This document shows positions 55,701 through 64,000 of a stretch of 64,000 nt of DNA, in pieces. Every line of letters begins with the position of its first letter. Within the stretch, counting starts at the first letter, position 1. Under the pieces are notes generated by a model. It saw only the letters and a program-made list of their open reading frames with translations. It ran no database searches and had not been told where the DNA came from. Position numbers and translations under genes: made by a program. Source of the DNA: Rosistilla ulvae (GTDB lineage Bacteria; Planctomycetota; Planctomycetia; Pirellulales; Pirellulaceae); contig NZ_CP036261.1 of the NCBI RefSeq assembly GCF_007741475.1, positions 4,775,798 through 4,839,797 on the forward strand. The letters are read 5' to 3'.

Positions 55701-56016
55701 AATCGGTATCGACGACGATCCGTTCGATGCAAACCAACGCCTTGCACTGCCCCTGTCGCGCGGCATCCCCAAGCACCAACTGTTCGATCACCACACCGCG
55801 GCCCGGTTCGTATCTCGCCGCCCCGATGTCGACATACGCTTCGCGGTAGTGTTCGCGCAACTTGCTCAACAGATGCCGTCGCACCTGTTCACCGGCCGTT
55901 GTGGGAAGCGCCGACCAAGCGGCTGCGGCAACCGCGATCAACAGCAACAACACGAGCACCCACACAGAGACTCGCCCTGTGGTGTCGCGTTGTCGTGTTG
56001 CTACCGCATTTTGCAT
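52780..56016 (-). CDS. AsmA-like large envelope protein
   Basis: A 1078-residue protein with one N-terminal membrane helix (residues about 17-37) followed by a very long beta-strand-rich periplasmic region. The C-terminal 250 residues (LDGQMDLTSGRFDVNGRFDGIDFATLLRDL...GRAVMRLRGLLGD...LRGSGTANLRQELDLRFE) match the AsmA/TamB-like repeating beta-groove that in other bacteria helps move lipids between membranes. Start ATG 56016 lies one base after the stop of the upstream gene (TGAAATG). Given the operon, a role in lipid or glycolipid transport to the outer membrane is inferred. Confidence 0.78.
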   Translation of the reverse strand: MQNAVATRQRDTTGRVSVWVLVLLLLIAVAAAAWSALPTTAGEQVRRHLLSKLREHYREAYVDIGAARYEPGRGVVIEQLVLGDAARQGQCKALVCIERIVVDTDLSLQRLADFDFSPKKLTIRGLELTSQIDPEGHLAIEQFFPLPKFGPGAETIEIERGVLSVIDPANSDARPMVVREIKGRILNRPPNPADPKTFQLTAEADFFELLEVVGEFDSEKWNVRSRLRRAEFNRTVAAQLPFCLRNRLTKLAGLSATFDGVASVEGGSQQAALNWVSKVDLIDGRYESSFLPYQMERLQGEFFLRPSGLEVALLSARIGDARCEAKGATQGWRWPMPLSFSLDTEELLLHEELASCTPQKCQEIFQRLNPRGRIAANANVRFDGQKWSWQSAIQCLGLDVQFDRFPYPVKDVRGTIFSSDRETIGQGLVGRLEGQPLRCNLRLEKRDPAANNRTTLVELSTEGPLTIDETLLTSLTPRGEETSKLENLVRSLNVSGKVSLASSKFESWADGTRTKMMDLRFEQTNLRYDRFAYPIHDIQGQVLVDNDIVHISNVRGQSIDSASISARGICQSLPAGTLFQLEIDGYGISMDQSLRRVLAAEHQSIWDTLGPSGVLEHLNVFIDLAPGQTTPQLKIMADQYPRSDRPPRSVSITPESLPYRLNITGGRAEYVDDQVVISDLQGWHGQSRLNAQGRCVRQADGRWVLSVDAQPPTRVLVDNDLLTALPEEVQGTFHALQLYGPPVSLRGTANFAFPDHDHPDLDFDWDLRLQLEGNRIGDAGPVHDIRGEVQIAGERIAQTTNATGNVRLDSLHVDNVQVTNVQGPILIREDQLFVGQAVHDGRSESVAASSKSIRGGLFGGIAELDGQMDLTSGRFDVNGRFDGIDFATLLRDLNQPAQHTKGAGRAVMRLRGLLGDYQTLSGQGAASLQDASLYELPAVVRLLNILSVKPNHDGDLSNCELKFRLDGEQISFDDIRIWGDILVLRGSGTANLRQELDLRFETGVSPNNLWSRLLNPLKDQQYTLWTIDVTGTLANPVFDKRTLKQIEQALERLFPEFDGDNSNRRTAGRTTRQELLTR

Positions 56017-56017
56017 T

Positions 56018-57307
56018 TCAATCCGCTGCGTGTTTGGAATCGCGCGTAACCAAACGTCCCAACCAAGTCGCCCAAACGGGGGCGGCAAGGATGGTCAAGA
56101 TCAAGACCGCCGGTAATCGATATCGCATCGATCCGATAAAAACGGCGTGTAACGAAGTGAAGTAGAGTGCTGGCATCCAGAGCAGTAAAACCAACCAACC
56201 GAGCTTGCGGTACCGCCACGAACCGATCGCTGCCGGAACAACAACCAACAACATCCCAGCCGCCGACGCGAACCGGATCGCAACCCCAGGAACCTCGCTC
56301 GCCGTGGGCCATGGCCGCCACGTACGGGCAACTTTCACCGCGGCCAAGCGAACCACTTCGCCTGGATTTTCGAGAGCCCAGGTCTTCGCCGCCGTCGACA
56401 TCCGTTGGTTCAAACGGTACTCAAATGTGCTGTCGAGAACCGTGGCTTCCGTATCGTGTAAACGTTGTTGACGGGCGAATTCGGAATTGAATCCCATCCC
56501 CGTGTCGCTGGCTCCCGTCGCTCCGGGGTGCAGGCCGTCGTACATGCTCGGCCCGACCTGCAACGTCGTCACGACAAAGTGACCGGTGATCTGATAGCTG
56601 CGAACCCACCATGGCGACATCACGACGGCAAATCCCAGCAGCATTGCCAAGCCCATCCAGGCGGTCTTGCGATACTGACTCGGTTGCCGAAGGAACTGCA
56701 GCAGACAAACAAAGGGAGCGAACAACAGCCAACTGGGTCGGACCAGAACCGCCAGTCCGGCGATCGCTCCGGCGGCGATCGACCATCCCGATCCCGACTT
56801 CAACGTCGGCGCGATCCAGGCCAACCGCCACAGCAACAAATTGCCCACCATCAATGGACAGAAGGGGGCTTCGCTTAGAACCAAGATGCTCATCGAGATC
56901 GCGCCGGGATGAAGCGCCGCCAAACCGCCAGCGCACGCCGCGGCGATCGGGCCAAACATAAGATGCGCGTAATACATCACGCCCGCCACCGAAATCGTCC
57001 CCAGCAGACAGCCCAGCATGCGGACGCCCAGGATGTTTCGATACGGATCGTCGTCGTCGATCCAAGGGGCGATCATCAACGGGTAGATCGGCACGCGAAA
57101 GATCTTCGCCTCGGGGCCGCCATATTCATACGGCAGCCCGCGAGCGATCTGCGTCGCCAGGGCCCAATAGCTTTCCGAATCACCGAAGGCAAAGTGCTGG
57201 TCCTGTCGATCCAGACGTGTTTGCCACCAATACGCCGTCCCACACCGCACCGTCAGCGCGACGAGCAGAATAGCGGAAAAGACGTATGCGGTTCGGATGG
57301 GAAACAT
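56018..57307 (-). CDS. GT-C fold (family 39-like) glycosyltransferase
   Basis: A 429-residue protein with about ten hydrophobic helices. An early extracytoplasmic loop contains DSESYWALATQIARGLPYEYGG, the acidic motif (D-x-E) position of ArnT/PMT-like GT-C enzymes that use polyprenyl-linked sugars. VLSEAPFCPLMVGNLLLWRLA and later helices fit. The sugar and acceptor are unknown. It lies 21 bases after the upstream membrane protein gene and one base before the AsmA-like gene, in the middle of the operon. Confidence 0.78.
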   Translation of the reverse strand: MFPIRTAYVFSAILLVALTVRCGTAYWWQTRLDRQDQHFAFGDSESYWALATQIARGLPYEYGGPEAKIFRVPIYPLMIAPWIDDDDPYRNILGVRMLGCLLGTISVAGVMYYAHLMFGPIAAACAGGLAALHPGAISMSILVLSEAPFCPLMVGNLLLWRLAWIAPTLKSGSGWSIAAGAIAGLAVLVRPSWLLFAPFVCLLQFLRQPSQYRKTAWMGLAMLLGFAVVMSPWWVRSYQITGHFVVTTLQVGPSMYDGLHPGATGASDTGMGFNSEFARQQRLHDTEATVLDSTFEYRLNQRMSTAAKTWALENPGEVVRLAAVKVARTWRPWPTASEVPGVAIRFASAAGMLLVVVPAAIGSWRYRKLGWLVLLLWMPALYFTSLHAVFIGSMRYRLPAVLILTILAAPVWATWLGRLVTRDSKHAAD

Positions 57308-57328
57308 CCGCGAATAGTAGTGGACGGG

Positions 57329-58927
57329 TTAATAGCTAAGCCAGCCCAGATAGTCCCAGTATCGGTAGATCCAGGGATGTTGCCATGGATTTTCGAGGGC
57401 GCTGACCACCGAAAACAGCCCGGCCGCTAGCATTCCACAGCCGAGCACCCTCCCCACCGGGTGGTTTGATATCCAGTCGGCGGCGGGCAGCAGCAGCCAG
57501 ATCCACAGCGGAATGAACCACAGCATCCAGCGAAACGCACAGCTGACACCACCGTAGTTGCGGTCGATCAATGGCCGAGCGATGTAGAACGCGAAGCAGA
57601 CGAGCGTGGCGATAGCGATCGCTGCGGCGAGGTTGCGATAGCAAACCGTCTCGCTGCGAATCCAGCACAAACATCCGACGATCGACAGCAACCAGATCGG
57701 CGTCAGCGAAAAAATTCCGTGATGCCCAAACGTCGCATGGAAGGCGTACAGCCCGCGCGACCGCTCTCCCTTATCGACACCTGCCCGGTACTTCGGCTGC
57801 CAATACGTCCCGGGATATTCGTACCAGTCATCCCATTGACCGAGGATCCAGCCGGCGCCATCGCGGTTGATCGCGTAACGCATCTGGGAATCGGGCAGCC
57901 AGACTTCCAGCAGATCGGGTTTGGTCGTCTCGCGGATCTCCATCGCTGTCTCGCCATCGATTGTCACATCGTCGCCGCGATCCCCTTGAATCAACAGCGG
58001 GCGAATCGTTGCGATATCGGGGGCGTCGGCAACCGATTCGATGCGAGCGATCTCTGGACCGCTGCCGCGATGCGTGTAGGGAGGTCGCAGGCTGCCGTGG
58101 GCGTAATAATTCGTTCCGAAAAACGCGACAGCAACAACCATCAAGCCCAGCGCGTACATCGAAGTCGCTCGCAACCCTGACGACCAGAGCAGCAGAGCGC
58201 CCCACAAACAAGCCATCGAAAGCGCAGGCAGTTCGTTTGCCGCGGCAAATCCACCGGCAAGACCGGCCACAAAACCGAGGGCTGGCGAACTGCGTCGATC
58301 GCAGATCGCCAGCACACAGACCAGGGCAACCGCCGAACTGATCGCGGCCGGCAGATGATTGCTCAACGAGATCGCAAAGGGTACTAACAAGGTGCCACAT
58401 GTGACCACACTCGCGGCTAACAAACGGCCGAAGTTCGTTTTCCCATAACGTTCGATCAGCCCGAGCATGATGGCAAAATAGACGACCATCGGCAGGGCAT
58501 TGGTCAGCACCAGCAACCAACGGCCAACCATAAACGGTTCGCCAAAAAGACTGGCTCCCGTCAGGGTTTTAAACGCCGCATAGACGCCCGCCAACATCGT
58601 CGGATACAGCGGCGGCTTGCTGCTGTAGTAGTGTTGTTGTCCGTCCTCGCCGCGATGCCGGACCATATCGATCGTGTACCAAACGCGGCGTTTTCGCACC
58701 GGTTCGCGATAATCGACCTGTCGGTCGATCGCATAGGTTCCATCGTCGACCAGCGACGAAATCGTGCACCATCGGCTTCGATCGTTGGCACTCAGAAATG
58801 GGACTTCGCCGGTGCTCGATCGAACCACCGCGATTCGTCCGCAGATCATCGTCGTGGCGATCACGGTCAGCAGCAGATAGATCATTCGCCGCAGCTGGCG
58901 TTCCTTCGACTGGGCAATCTCAGACAT
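57329..58927 (-). CDS. multi-pass membrane protein, GT-C-like
   Basis: A 532-residue protein with about eleven hydrophobic helices, two long extracytoplasmic loops and no signal peptide. The first loop (SANDRSRWCTISSLVDDGTYAIDR) and the following YSSKPPLYPTMLAGVYA segment resemble planctomycete GT-C-like proteins. Its start codon overlaps the GT2 stop by eight bases (58920-58927). A sugar transfer role is inferred from family resemblance and operon context. Confidence 0.7.
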   Translation of the reverse strand: MSEIAQSKERQLRRMIYLLLTVIATTMICGRIAVVRSSTGEVPFLSANDRSRWCTISSLVDDGTYAIDRQVDYREPVRKRRVWYTIDMVRHRGEDGQQHYYSSKPPLYPTMLAGVYAAFKTLTGASLFGEPFMVGRWLLVLTNALPMVVYFAIMLGLIERYGKTNFGRLLAASVVTCGTLLVPFAISLSNHLPAAISSAVALVCVLAICDRRSSPALGFVAGLAGGFAAANELPALSMACLWGALLLWSSGLRATSMYALGLMVVAVAFFGTNYYAHGSLRPPYTHRGSGPEIARIESVADAPDIATIRPLLIQGDRGDDVTIDGETAMEIRETTKPDLLEVWLPDSQMRYAINRDGAGWILGQWDDWYEYPGTYWQPKYRAGVDKGERSRGLYAFHATFGHHGIFSLTPIWLLSIVGCLCWIRSETVCYRNLAAAIAIATLVCFAFYIARPLIDRNYGGVSCAFRWMLWFIPLWIWLLLPAADWISNHPVGRVLGCGMLAAGLFSVVSALENPWQHPWIYRYWDYLGWLSY

Positions 58928-59921
58928 CGGTCGACGCCTCGGTGCGCTCTGCGATCGAATACGGTTGCACCTCGCGTCGCGAGGTTGCGGTCAGCAATTC
59001 GGCTAACAATCCAGCGATCATCAACTGGGTACCAACTAAAAAAGCCATGATGCAGAAGTAGAAGATCGCCCGAGTGTGCAGATGCATGTCGTCTTCAGGA
59101 AGATCGTTCAACCGCGTGAAGACCCACGAGATCGACAACCAAACCAATCCGGCCAGGCCCAACAGAGTGCTCAAAATCCCTGTCGTTCCCATCAGATGCA
59201 GCGGACGCTGCGAGTACCCGGTCAAAAAATAGACGGTCGCCAGATCCAAGAAACCTTTCACCAATCGCCGCACACCATACTTCGAGTGTCCATATTTCCT
59301 AGCGTGGTGTTCGACAGCGATCTCGCTGACGCGCCATCCCTTGGCGGCGGCCAATACGGGGACAAAGCGATGTAGTTCGCCGTACAGTTTCACCTCGTCG
59401 AAGACCTCGCGGCGATAGGCCTTAAATCCGCAGTTGTGGTCGTGGATGCGGACGCCGGTCAACGCACCGACCATCCAATTAAAAACGCGGCTGGGCAAGA
59501 CCTTGTGCCACGGATCGTGCCGGACCTGCTTCCATCCGCTGACGACATCAAAACCTTCGTGCAGCCGCTGCAGGAAACGCGGGATCTCTTTCGGATCGTC
59601 CTGCAGATCGCCATCCATCGTGATGATGAAGGTGCCGCGAGCGGCGTCGAACCCGGCGGCCAAGCCGGCAGCTTTTCCATAGTTGGTGCGAAAGCGTAGC
59701 CCTTGCACGCGGGGATCGCGAGCTGCCAAGCCCTGCACTTTTTGCCACGATGCGTCGGTCGATCCGTCGTCGATGAAAATCATCTCGGTGTCGTAGCCGT
59801 TTTCCTGAACGACTTCGCTGATCGCCGCATGCAATTCGTCGAGACTGTCCTCTTCATTGCAGACTGGGATCACAAAGCTGATCGATTCAGCGGCAGCGGC
59901 GGGGGGGGTGGGCTGAGTCAC
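58920..59921 (-). CDS. family 2 glycosyltransferase (DPM1/GtrB-like)
   Basis: A 333-residue enzyme. Residues about 12-230 are a GT2 domain with FVIPVCNEEDSLDEL, FIDDGSTD and the MDGDLQDDP metal-binding motif. Two C-terminal helices (about 245-310) anchor it in the membrane, as in GtrB/ArnC-type enzymes that load a sugar onto undecaprenyl phosphate. Two downstream GT-C-like genes could use that lipid-linked sugar. It starts with GTG at 59921 next to a run of eight G (C in the sense strand), so the exact N-terminus is uncertain. Confidence 0.9.
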   Translation of the reverse strand: MTQPTPPAAAAESISFVIPVCNEEDSLDELHAAISEVVQENGYDTEMIFIDDGSTDASWQKVQGLAARDPRVQGLRFRTNYGKAAGLAAGFDAARGTFIITMDGDLQDDPKEIPRFLQRLHEGFDVVSGWKQVRHDPWHKVLPSRVFNWMVGALTGVRIHDHNCGFKAYRREVFDEVKLYGELHRFVPVLAAAKGWRVSEIAVEHHARKYGHSKYGVRRLVKGFLDLATVYFLTGYSQRPLHLMGTTGILSTLLGLAGLVWLSISWVFTRLNDLPEDDMHLHTRAIFYFCIMAFLVGTQLMIAGLLAELLTATSRREVQPYSIAERTEASTDV

Positions 59922-60038
59922 TGTAAAATGAAGCTGCGAATTGGAGGGAAAAAAGGGTGGGCAAGCGGGCCAACTTGCCAGCTGGGGATCGCGGTGGCGA
60001 GCCCGACATCATAGCCCAGAGCCCGGGAAAACGCTATC

Positions 60039-61091
60039 TCAAGGGTTTTGCTTGATCGCGTCGGCCAGCGATTTCAGGAACGCTTCGATCTCCTGCTCGG
60101 TCGTGTTCCAAGAACACATCAGCCGCGATTCACCGACGCCAATGAAGTCGTGAAAGTGCCAACCGGCGGACCGCAGCGCCGCGGCGACCGCGGGTGGAAA
60201 CTGCAGGAAGACCGCGTTGGATTCGACGTTATTGCGAACGCTGACGCCCGGGAACGCCTGCAACCGCTCGGCAAACAGGCGGGCCATCGCGTTGGCATGC
60301 TGAGCGTTTTTCAGCCAGACTCCCGATTCCAACAGACCAACCCAAGGCGCCGACAGGTATCGCATCTTCGAAGCCAATTGGCCGGCCTGCTTGCACCGGT
60401 ACTCAAACTCATACGCGAGATCGTCATCGAAGAAGACGACACAATCGCCGACCGCCATCCCGTTTTTGGTTCCGCCCAGGCACAGCACATCGACTCCGGC
60501 CTTCCAAGTCAGCTCTTTCGGAGAGACGTTTAATGTCGCCAGCGCGTTGGCGAATCGCGAACCATCCATGTGCAGGTTCAAGTGCAAGCGTCGCGCGGTT
60601 TCGTAGATCCGGTCGAGGTCCTCGCCGCGATAGACAGTCCCCATCTCCGTCGCTTGAGTGATGCTGAGCACTTTGGGTTTGGGGAAATGCACGTCCGATC
60701 GGCGGCGGACCACTTTTTCCACAGCCGCCGGATCGACGCGGCCTCCTTCGCCTTCGACCAACAACAATTTCGTGCCGTTGGAAAAGAACTCCGGACCACC
60801 ACATTCGTCTGTCTCGACGTGCGCCAATTGGTGAGCCAACACGCTGTGATACGACTGGCACATCGACGCTAGCGCCAACGAATTTGCGGCCGTTCCGTTG
60901 AAGATGAAATAGACGTGGCAATCGAATTCGAAGATCTCACGAACTAGCTCACGAGCCCGTTTGGTCCATGGATCGTCCCCATAAGAGGCTGCGTATCCGC
61001 TATTGGCTTCCAACATCGCATTCCACGCTTCGGGACAGACTCCCGAAGTATTGTCGCTGGCAAACTGAAATCCAGGTTCGATAGCGTTCAT
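60039..61091 (-). CDS. ltaE: low-specificity L-threonine aldolase
   Basis: A 350-residue pyridoxal-phosphate enzyme that splits threonine (or allo-threonine) to glycine and acetaldehyde. FASDNTSGVCPEAW and YASYGDDPWTKRARELVREIF mark the N-terminus, and MDGSRFANA and GGTKNGM are the cofactor-binding motifs, with Lys209 forming the Schiff base. The length is as expected. The related aromatic amino acid beta-eliminating lyases share this fold. It is a single gene, divergent from the cytochrome gene at 61329. Confidence 0.9.
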   Translation of the reverse strand: MNAIEPGFQFASDNTSGVCPEAWNAMLEANSGYAASYGDDPWTKRARELVREIFEFDCHVYFIFNGTAANSLALASMCQSYHSVLAHQLAHVETDECGGPEFFSNGTKLLLVEGEGGRVDPAAVEKVVRRRSDVHFPKPKVLSITQATEMGTVYRGEDLDRIYETARRLHLNLHMDGSRFANALATLNVSPKELTWKAGVDVLCLGGTKNGMAVGDCVVFFDDDLAYEFEYRCKQAGQLASKMRYLSAPWVGLLESGVWLKNAQHANAMARLFAERLQAFPGVSVRNNVESNAVFLQFPPAVAAALRSAGWHFHDFIGVGESRLMCSWNTTEQEIEAFLKSLADAIKQNP

Positions 61092-61328
61092 CGTCTTCGT
61101 CGATCCCGAGGTTGAAAAGTCTTCGCAAACGTTCGGATCCTAGCTTAACGAGAATGAATCATTGCGATAGTGCGTAGATGTCTTTCATTTCGCTGCGATT
61201 CATGTCACAATAAACCACCCCCCCCCCGCCTCCAATCCTCCTTCCTATTCCCGCTGCCTCGCGACTGCGAAGTTTCGCTTCGCACGATGCGTCTGCGTAT
61301 CGGCCCACCCCTTCCCGTCAGGTTTGCG

Positions 61329-63971
61329 ATGCATCAGAAACCTTTCGTCACCCTAGGCTTGATTGTCGCTGGGATCAGTTTCCTGCTGCCCCAAGTTGTC
61401 GCTGGCAGCGAGCCAGCCGATTCTCCGCAGTTCGAAACACACGTCCGCGCGATCTTTAAAAAGCACTGCTTCCATTGCCACGGCGAAGAGGAGCATCCCG
61501 AGGGATCGTTGGATCTACGGCTAGTTCGCTTCATGCACTCCGGCGGCGATTCGGGCCCCTCGATCATCCCCGGTGCCGCCGACGAAAGCGTTCTGTTCCA
61601 ACGGATGCGCGATGGCGAGATGCCGCCGGACGAGAGCAAGCTGTGCAGCGAAGAGGAGCTTGAAATCGTGCGACAGTGGATCGAGGCGGGAGCGACAACG
61701 CTTCGCCCCGAGCCCGAATCGATCGATGACACGATGTTGATCACCGAAGAGGAACGATCGCATTGGTCGTTGCTGCCGATCGTTCGGCCTTCCGTTCCGC
61801 AAGTTGCCGACGCTGAGGCGGTTGCCAACCCAATCGACGCCTTTTTGTTGGCCAAGCTGGAAGCGAGAGGATTTGGATTCAGTCCTCGCGCCCCTGCAAA
61901 TGCCTTGATTCGCCGGCTGTTCATCGATCTGCACGGCGTGCCGCCAACGCCGCAAGATGTCGAAGCGTTTGCCGCCGACAACGATCAGGTCGCCTGGCAG
62001 CAATGGATCGATCGCTTGTTGAGCAAACATGAGTATGGCGAACGTTGGGCCCGGCACTGGTTGGACGTCGCCGGTTACGCCGACAGCGAAGGCTACAACG
62101 ATGTCGACGCGCCGCGGCCCCATGCGTGGCGATACCGCGACTATGTGATCCGCGCCTTTAATAACGACAAGCCGTTCGATCGTTTCATCCACGAACAACT
62201 GGCTGGCGACGAAATGATCTCCACGCCGCTGAACAACTTAAGCGCCGAAGACGCCGAATTGCTGACCGCGACCGGATTCTTGCGGATGGCTCCCGATGGG
62301 ACTGGCGGGGCAGTCGACGACGTCAACGTGGCTCGCAACGCGACGATCGCCGACACCGTCACGATCGTTTCCTCTTCGTTGCTGGCGATGACTGTCGGTT
62401 GCGCCCAATGTCACGACCATCGCTACGATCCGATCTCGCACGAAGACTATTTCCGTTTCCGAGCGATCTTCGAGCCGGGATTCGATTGGCAGAAATGGCG
62501 TAGCCCGCCGAAGCGTTTGGTTTCGCTGTACACCGATGCGATGCGAGCCGAGGCGGCGAAGGTGGAAGCCGAAGCCAAAAAGCTCGACGCCAAGCGAATC
62601 GCCAAACAGACCGAATTCATCAACGCTACGTTCGAAAAACAACTGGAGAAGCTGCCCGAAGAGACGCACGAACTGGCTCGCGAGACTCACAAGACGCCAG
62701 CAAAAAAGCGAACCGATGAACAGAAAGCTCTGATCAAAAAGTATCCCAAGCTGAACGTGACGGCCAGTTCGCTGTACCTTTACGATCGCAAGGCCTCGGA
62801 CGAATTGAAGGCGATGGCGGCGGAGGCGAAGAAGGTTCGCGACAAGAAGCCGAAGCAGGAATTTGTTCGAGCGTTGACCGAGGTTCCCGGACGCGTGCCG
62901 GTGACCCAACTGTTCTATCGCGGCGATCACGAGCAACCCAAGCAGGAACTACAACCGGGAGGACTGACCGTCGTTTCGATGAACGTCGACCTTCCCGAGG
63001 TCCCCGCCAACGACACCGCGTTGCCAACCACAGGGCGACGGCTGGCATTTGCCAGGCGATTGACCGATCCCAAACATCCGTTGACGGCGCGGGCCTTGGT
63101 CAACCGAATCTGGATGCATCACTTCGGCCGCGGCTTGGTCACATCCCCCAACGATTTTGGCGTCCTTGGGCAACCGCCGTCGCATCCGGAATTGCTCGAT
63201 TGGTTGGCGTCAGAGTTTATCGACAGCGGTTGGAGCCTGAAGCACATCCATCGATTGATCCTCTCTTCGACAGCATGGCAACAACAATTGCGCGTCGCCC
63301 CCGACCAGATCGCAGCCGATCCGGACAACGAACTCTACGGCGGAGCGCGTCTGTTGCGTCTCGATGCCGAAGCGATTCGGGACAGTATGTTGGCGATCGC
63401 CGACCAAATCAATTCCAAGCCGTTTGGACCGGCCATTCCAGTGATGCCCGATCCCGTCGGACGCTTCGTCATCGGAATCGAAAACAGCAGCGCTGGCCGT
63501 CCCGGTGCGGTGATCGACATGAAGGGTGAAGATCTGCGACGCAGCGTCTATGTCCAGGTCCGACGAAGCCAACCGTTGAGCGTGTTGGAAGCGTTTGATC
63601 AACCGATCATGACTCCGAATTGCGACCTGCGACGGCCTTCGACCAGTTCAACGCAGTCGCTGATGATGCTCAACAGCGATCAAGTGCTCGAATACTCACG
63701 GTTGCTTGCCGAGCGATTGCAACGCGACGCCGCTGATGATCTCGACACGCAAATCCAGCTCGCTTGGCGACTGATCTTCGCTCGCGATTGCAGCGACGAC
63801 GAACGGGCTGCCGCAAAAGATTTGGTCGCCGAACAGGCAGCTATTTTTGCGACGCAGCCGGCTTACAAGGCCGATGCAAAGAAGAAGCCTCAACGAACTC
63901 CGGACCAGGAAGCGCTGGCGACATTGTGCCAGATGTTGTTCAGCTCTAACGAATTCTTGTACGTGGACTAA
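61329..63971 (+). CDS. DUF1549/DUF1553 cytochrome c protein
   Basis: An 880-residue exported protein with a signal (FVTLGLIVAGISFLLPQVVA), a cytochrome c-like domain (CFHCH), DUF1549 (including CAQCHDHRYDPISHEDYF) and DUF1553 (NRIWMHHFGRGLVTSPNDFG). Between the domains is a Lys/Glu/Ala-rich, probably coiled-coil segment of about 120 residues (AAKVEAEAKKLDAKRIAK) instead of the discoidin-like insert found in the homologue at 49552-52305. The start at ATG 61329 is chosen because the signal follows; the frame is open to 61170. The next gene begins seven bases later. Confidence 0.9.
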   Translation: MHQKPFVTLGLIVAGISFLLPQVVAGSEPADSPQFETHVRAIFKKHCFHCHGEEEHPEGSLDLRLVRFMHSGGDSGPSIIPGAADESVLFQRMRDGEMPPDESKLCSEEELEIVRQWIEAGATTLRPEPESIDDTMLITEEERSHWSLLPIVRPSVPQVADAEAVANPIDAFLLAKLEARGFGFSPRAPANALIRRLFIDLHGVPPTPQDVEAFAADNDQVAWQQWIDRLLSKHEYGERWARHWLDVAGYADSEGYNDVDAPRPHAWRYRDYVIRAFNNDKPFDRFIHEQLAGDEMISTPLNNLSAEDAELLTATGFLRMAPDGTGGAVDDVNVARNATIADTVTIVSSSLLAMTVGCAQCHDHRYDPISHEDYFRFRAIFEPGFDWQKWRSPPKRLVSLYTDAMRAEAAKVEAEAKKLDAKRIAKQTEFINATFEKQLEKLPEETHELARETHKTPAKKRTDEQKALIKKYPKLNVTASSLYLYDRKASDELKAMAAEAKKVRDKKPKQEFVRALTEVPGRVPVTQLFYRGDHEQPKQELQPGGLTVVSMNVDLPEVPANDTALPTTGRRLAFARRLTDPKHPLTARALVNRIWMHHFGRGLVTSPNDFGVLGQPPSHPELLDWLASEFIDSGWSLKHIHRLILSSTAWQQQLRVAPDQIAADPDNELYGGARLLRLDAEAIRDSMLAIADQINSKPFGPAIPVMPDPVGRFVIGIENSSAGRPGAVIDMKGEDLRRSVYVQVRRSQPLSVLEAFDQPIMTPNCDLRRPSTSSTQSLMMLNSDQVLEYSRLLAERLQRDAADDLDTQIQLAWRLIFARDCSDDERAAAKDLVAEQAAIFATQPAYKADAKKKPQRTPDQEALATLCQMLFSSNEFLYVD

Positions 63972-63977
63972 GACGCA

Positions 63978-64000
63978 ATGACGAACCTACCAAATATCGA
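63978..64000 (+). CDS. start of next gene (probably DUF1501), cut by window end
   Basis: An ATG seven bases after the cytochrome stop codon opens a frame (MTNLPNI) that runs off the window. DUF1549/DUF1553 genes are usually followed by DUF1501 genes in planctomycetes, and the pair at 48-52 kb has that order. The identity is inferred from context. Confidence 0.4.

Noticed and set aside
57310-57328. Short match to the MITE core (gtagtggacg) near 57317
   Set aside because: Only about ten bases agree and no inverted ends or duplications are present.
59901-59911. Run of eight G near the GT2 start as a phase-variation switch
   Set aside because: It encodes ordinary Pro codons in frame, is short, and there is no sign of alternative products.

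Overview
The window reads as the chromosome of a planctomycete, most likely the order Pirellulales (Rhodopirellula/Rosistilla-like). This is inferred from the gene families: a PVC-type propeller/HEAT/cytochrome c protein, two DUF1549/DUF1553 cytochromes (one followed by a DUF1501 protein, the other apparently so), a ThuA-like protein, a methanopterin-linked C1 gene (mch), a DUF1015 protein, a PEP-CTERM protein, a stand-alone FHA protein and many secreted proteins of unknown role. Base composition is GC-rich and even, Shine-Dalgarno sites are often weak or absent, and many true starts lie inside longer open frames. No rRNA, tRNA, CRISPR array, prophage or complete insertion sequence was seen.

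Layout. 1-7 kb: 3' part of dnaG, a small MITE-like palindrome inserted at the end of a large heme-binding protein gene, a secreted alpha/beta-hydrolase-fold protein lacking the usual serine, and a fatty acid desaturase. 7-10 kb: a very acidic secreted protein with a 14-unit, 15-bp tandem repeat and a good intrinsic terminator. 10-16 kb: a CoaC-like flavoprotein, a tail-anchored FHA protein, an isochorismatase/ThuA fusion, and asnS-gluQ. 16-20 kb: mch, a RimK-like ATP-grasp ligase and an OleC-like AMP ligase in one probable operon. 20-27 kb: an orphan plus-strand terminator, a TIM-barrel protein, a zinc-ribbon membrane protein and metF, trmL, a bactoprenyl-type sugar transferase, an RbsD/FucU protein, and an S49 (SppA) protein whose Ser-Lys dyad is replaced. 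27-35 kb: parA-parB with a parS-like site upstream of parA and a perfect 16-bp parS palindrome 5 kb away, a PEP-CTERM protein, DUF1015 and creatininase-family proteins, a lipoprotein, and a block of non-coding repeats. 34-42 kb: a permease flanked by two related palindromes, then four genes joined by ATGA overlaps that encode an ABC-2 type exporter with a large membrane-anchored partner. 42-52 kb: an ECF sigma factor with its anti-sigma partner, a membrane protein, a DUF374 acyltransferase, dapF, and the DUF1549/DUF1553 plus DUF1501 pair. 52-64 kb: a five-gene envelope operon (GT2, two multi-membrane GT-C-like proteins, an AsmA-like protein, a small acidic protein), threonine aldolase, and a second DUF1549/DUF1553 cytochrome followed by the start of another gene.

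How the genes fit together. Housekeeping functions (dnaG, asnS, gluQ, metF, dapF, parAB, trmL) are scattered among envelope and secretion genes. Three groups look like functional units: the mch/ATP-grasp/AMP-ligase operon, the four-gene ABC operon, and the GT2/GT-C/AsmA operon. The most unusual single observations are two probable pseudo-enzymes, the parS pair around parAB, the MITE with clear 10-bp duplications, and a possible small RNA in front of mch.
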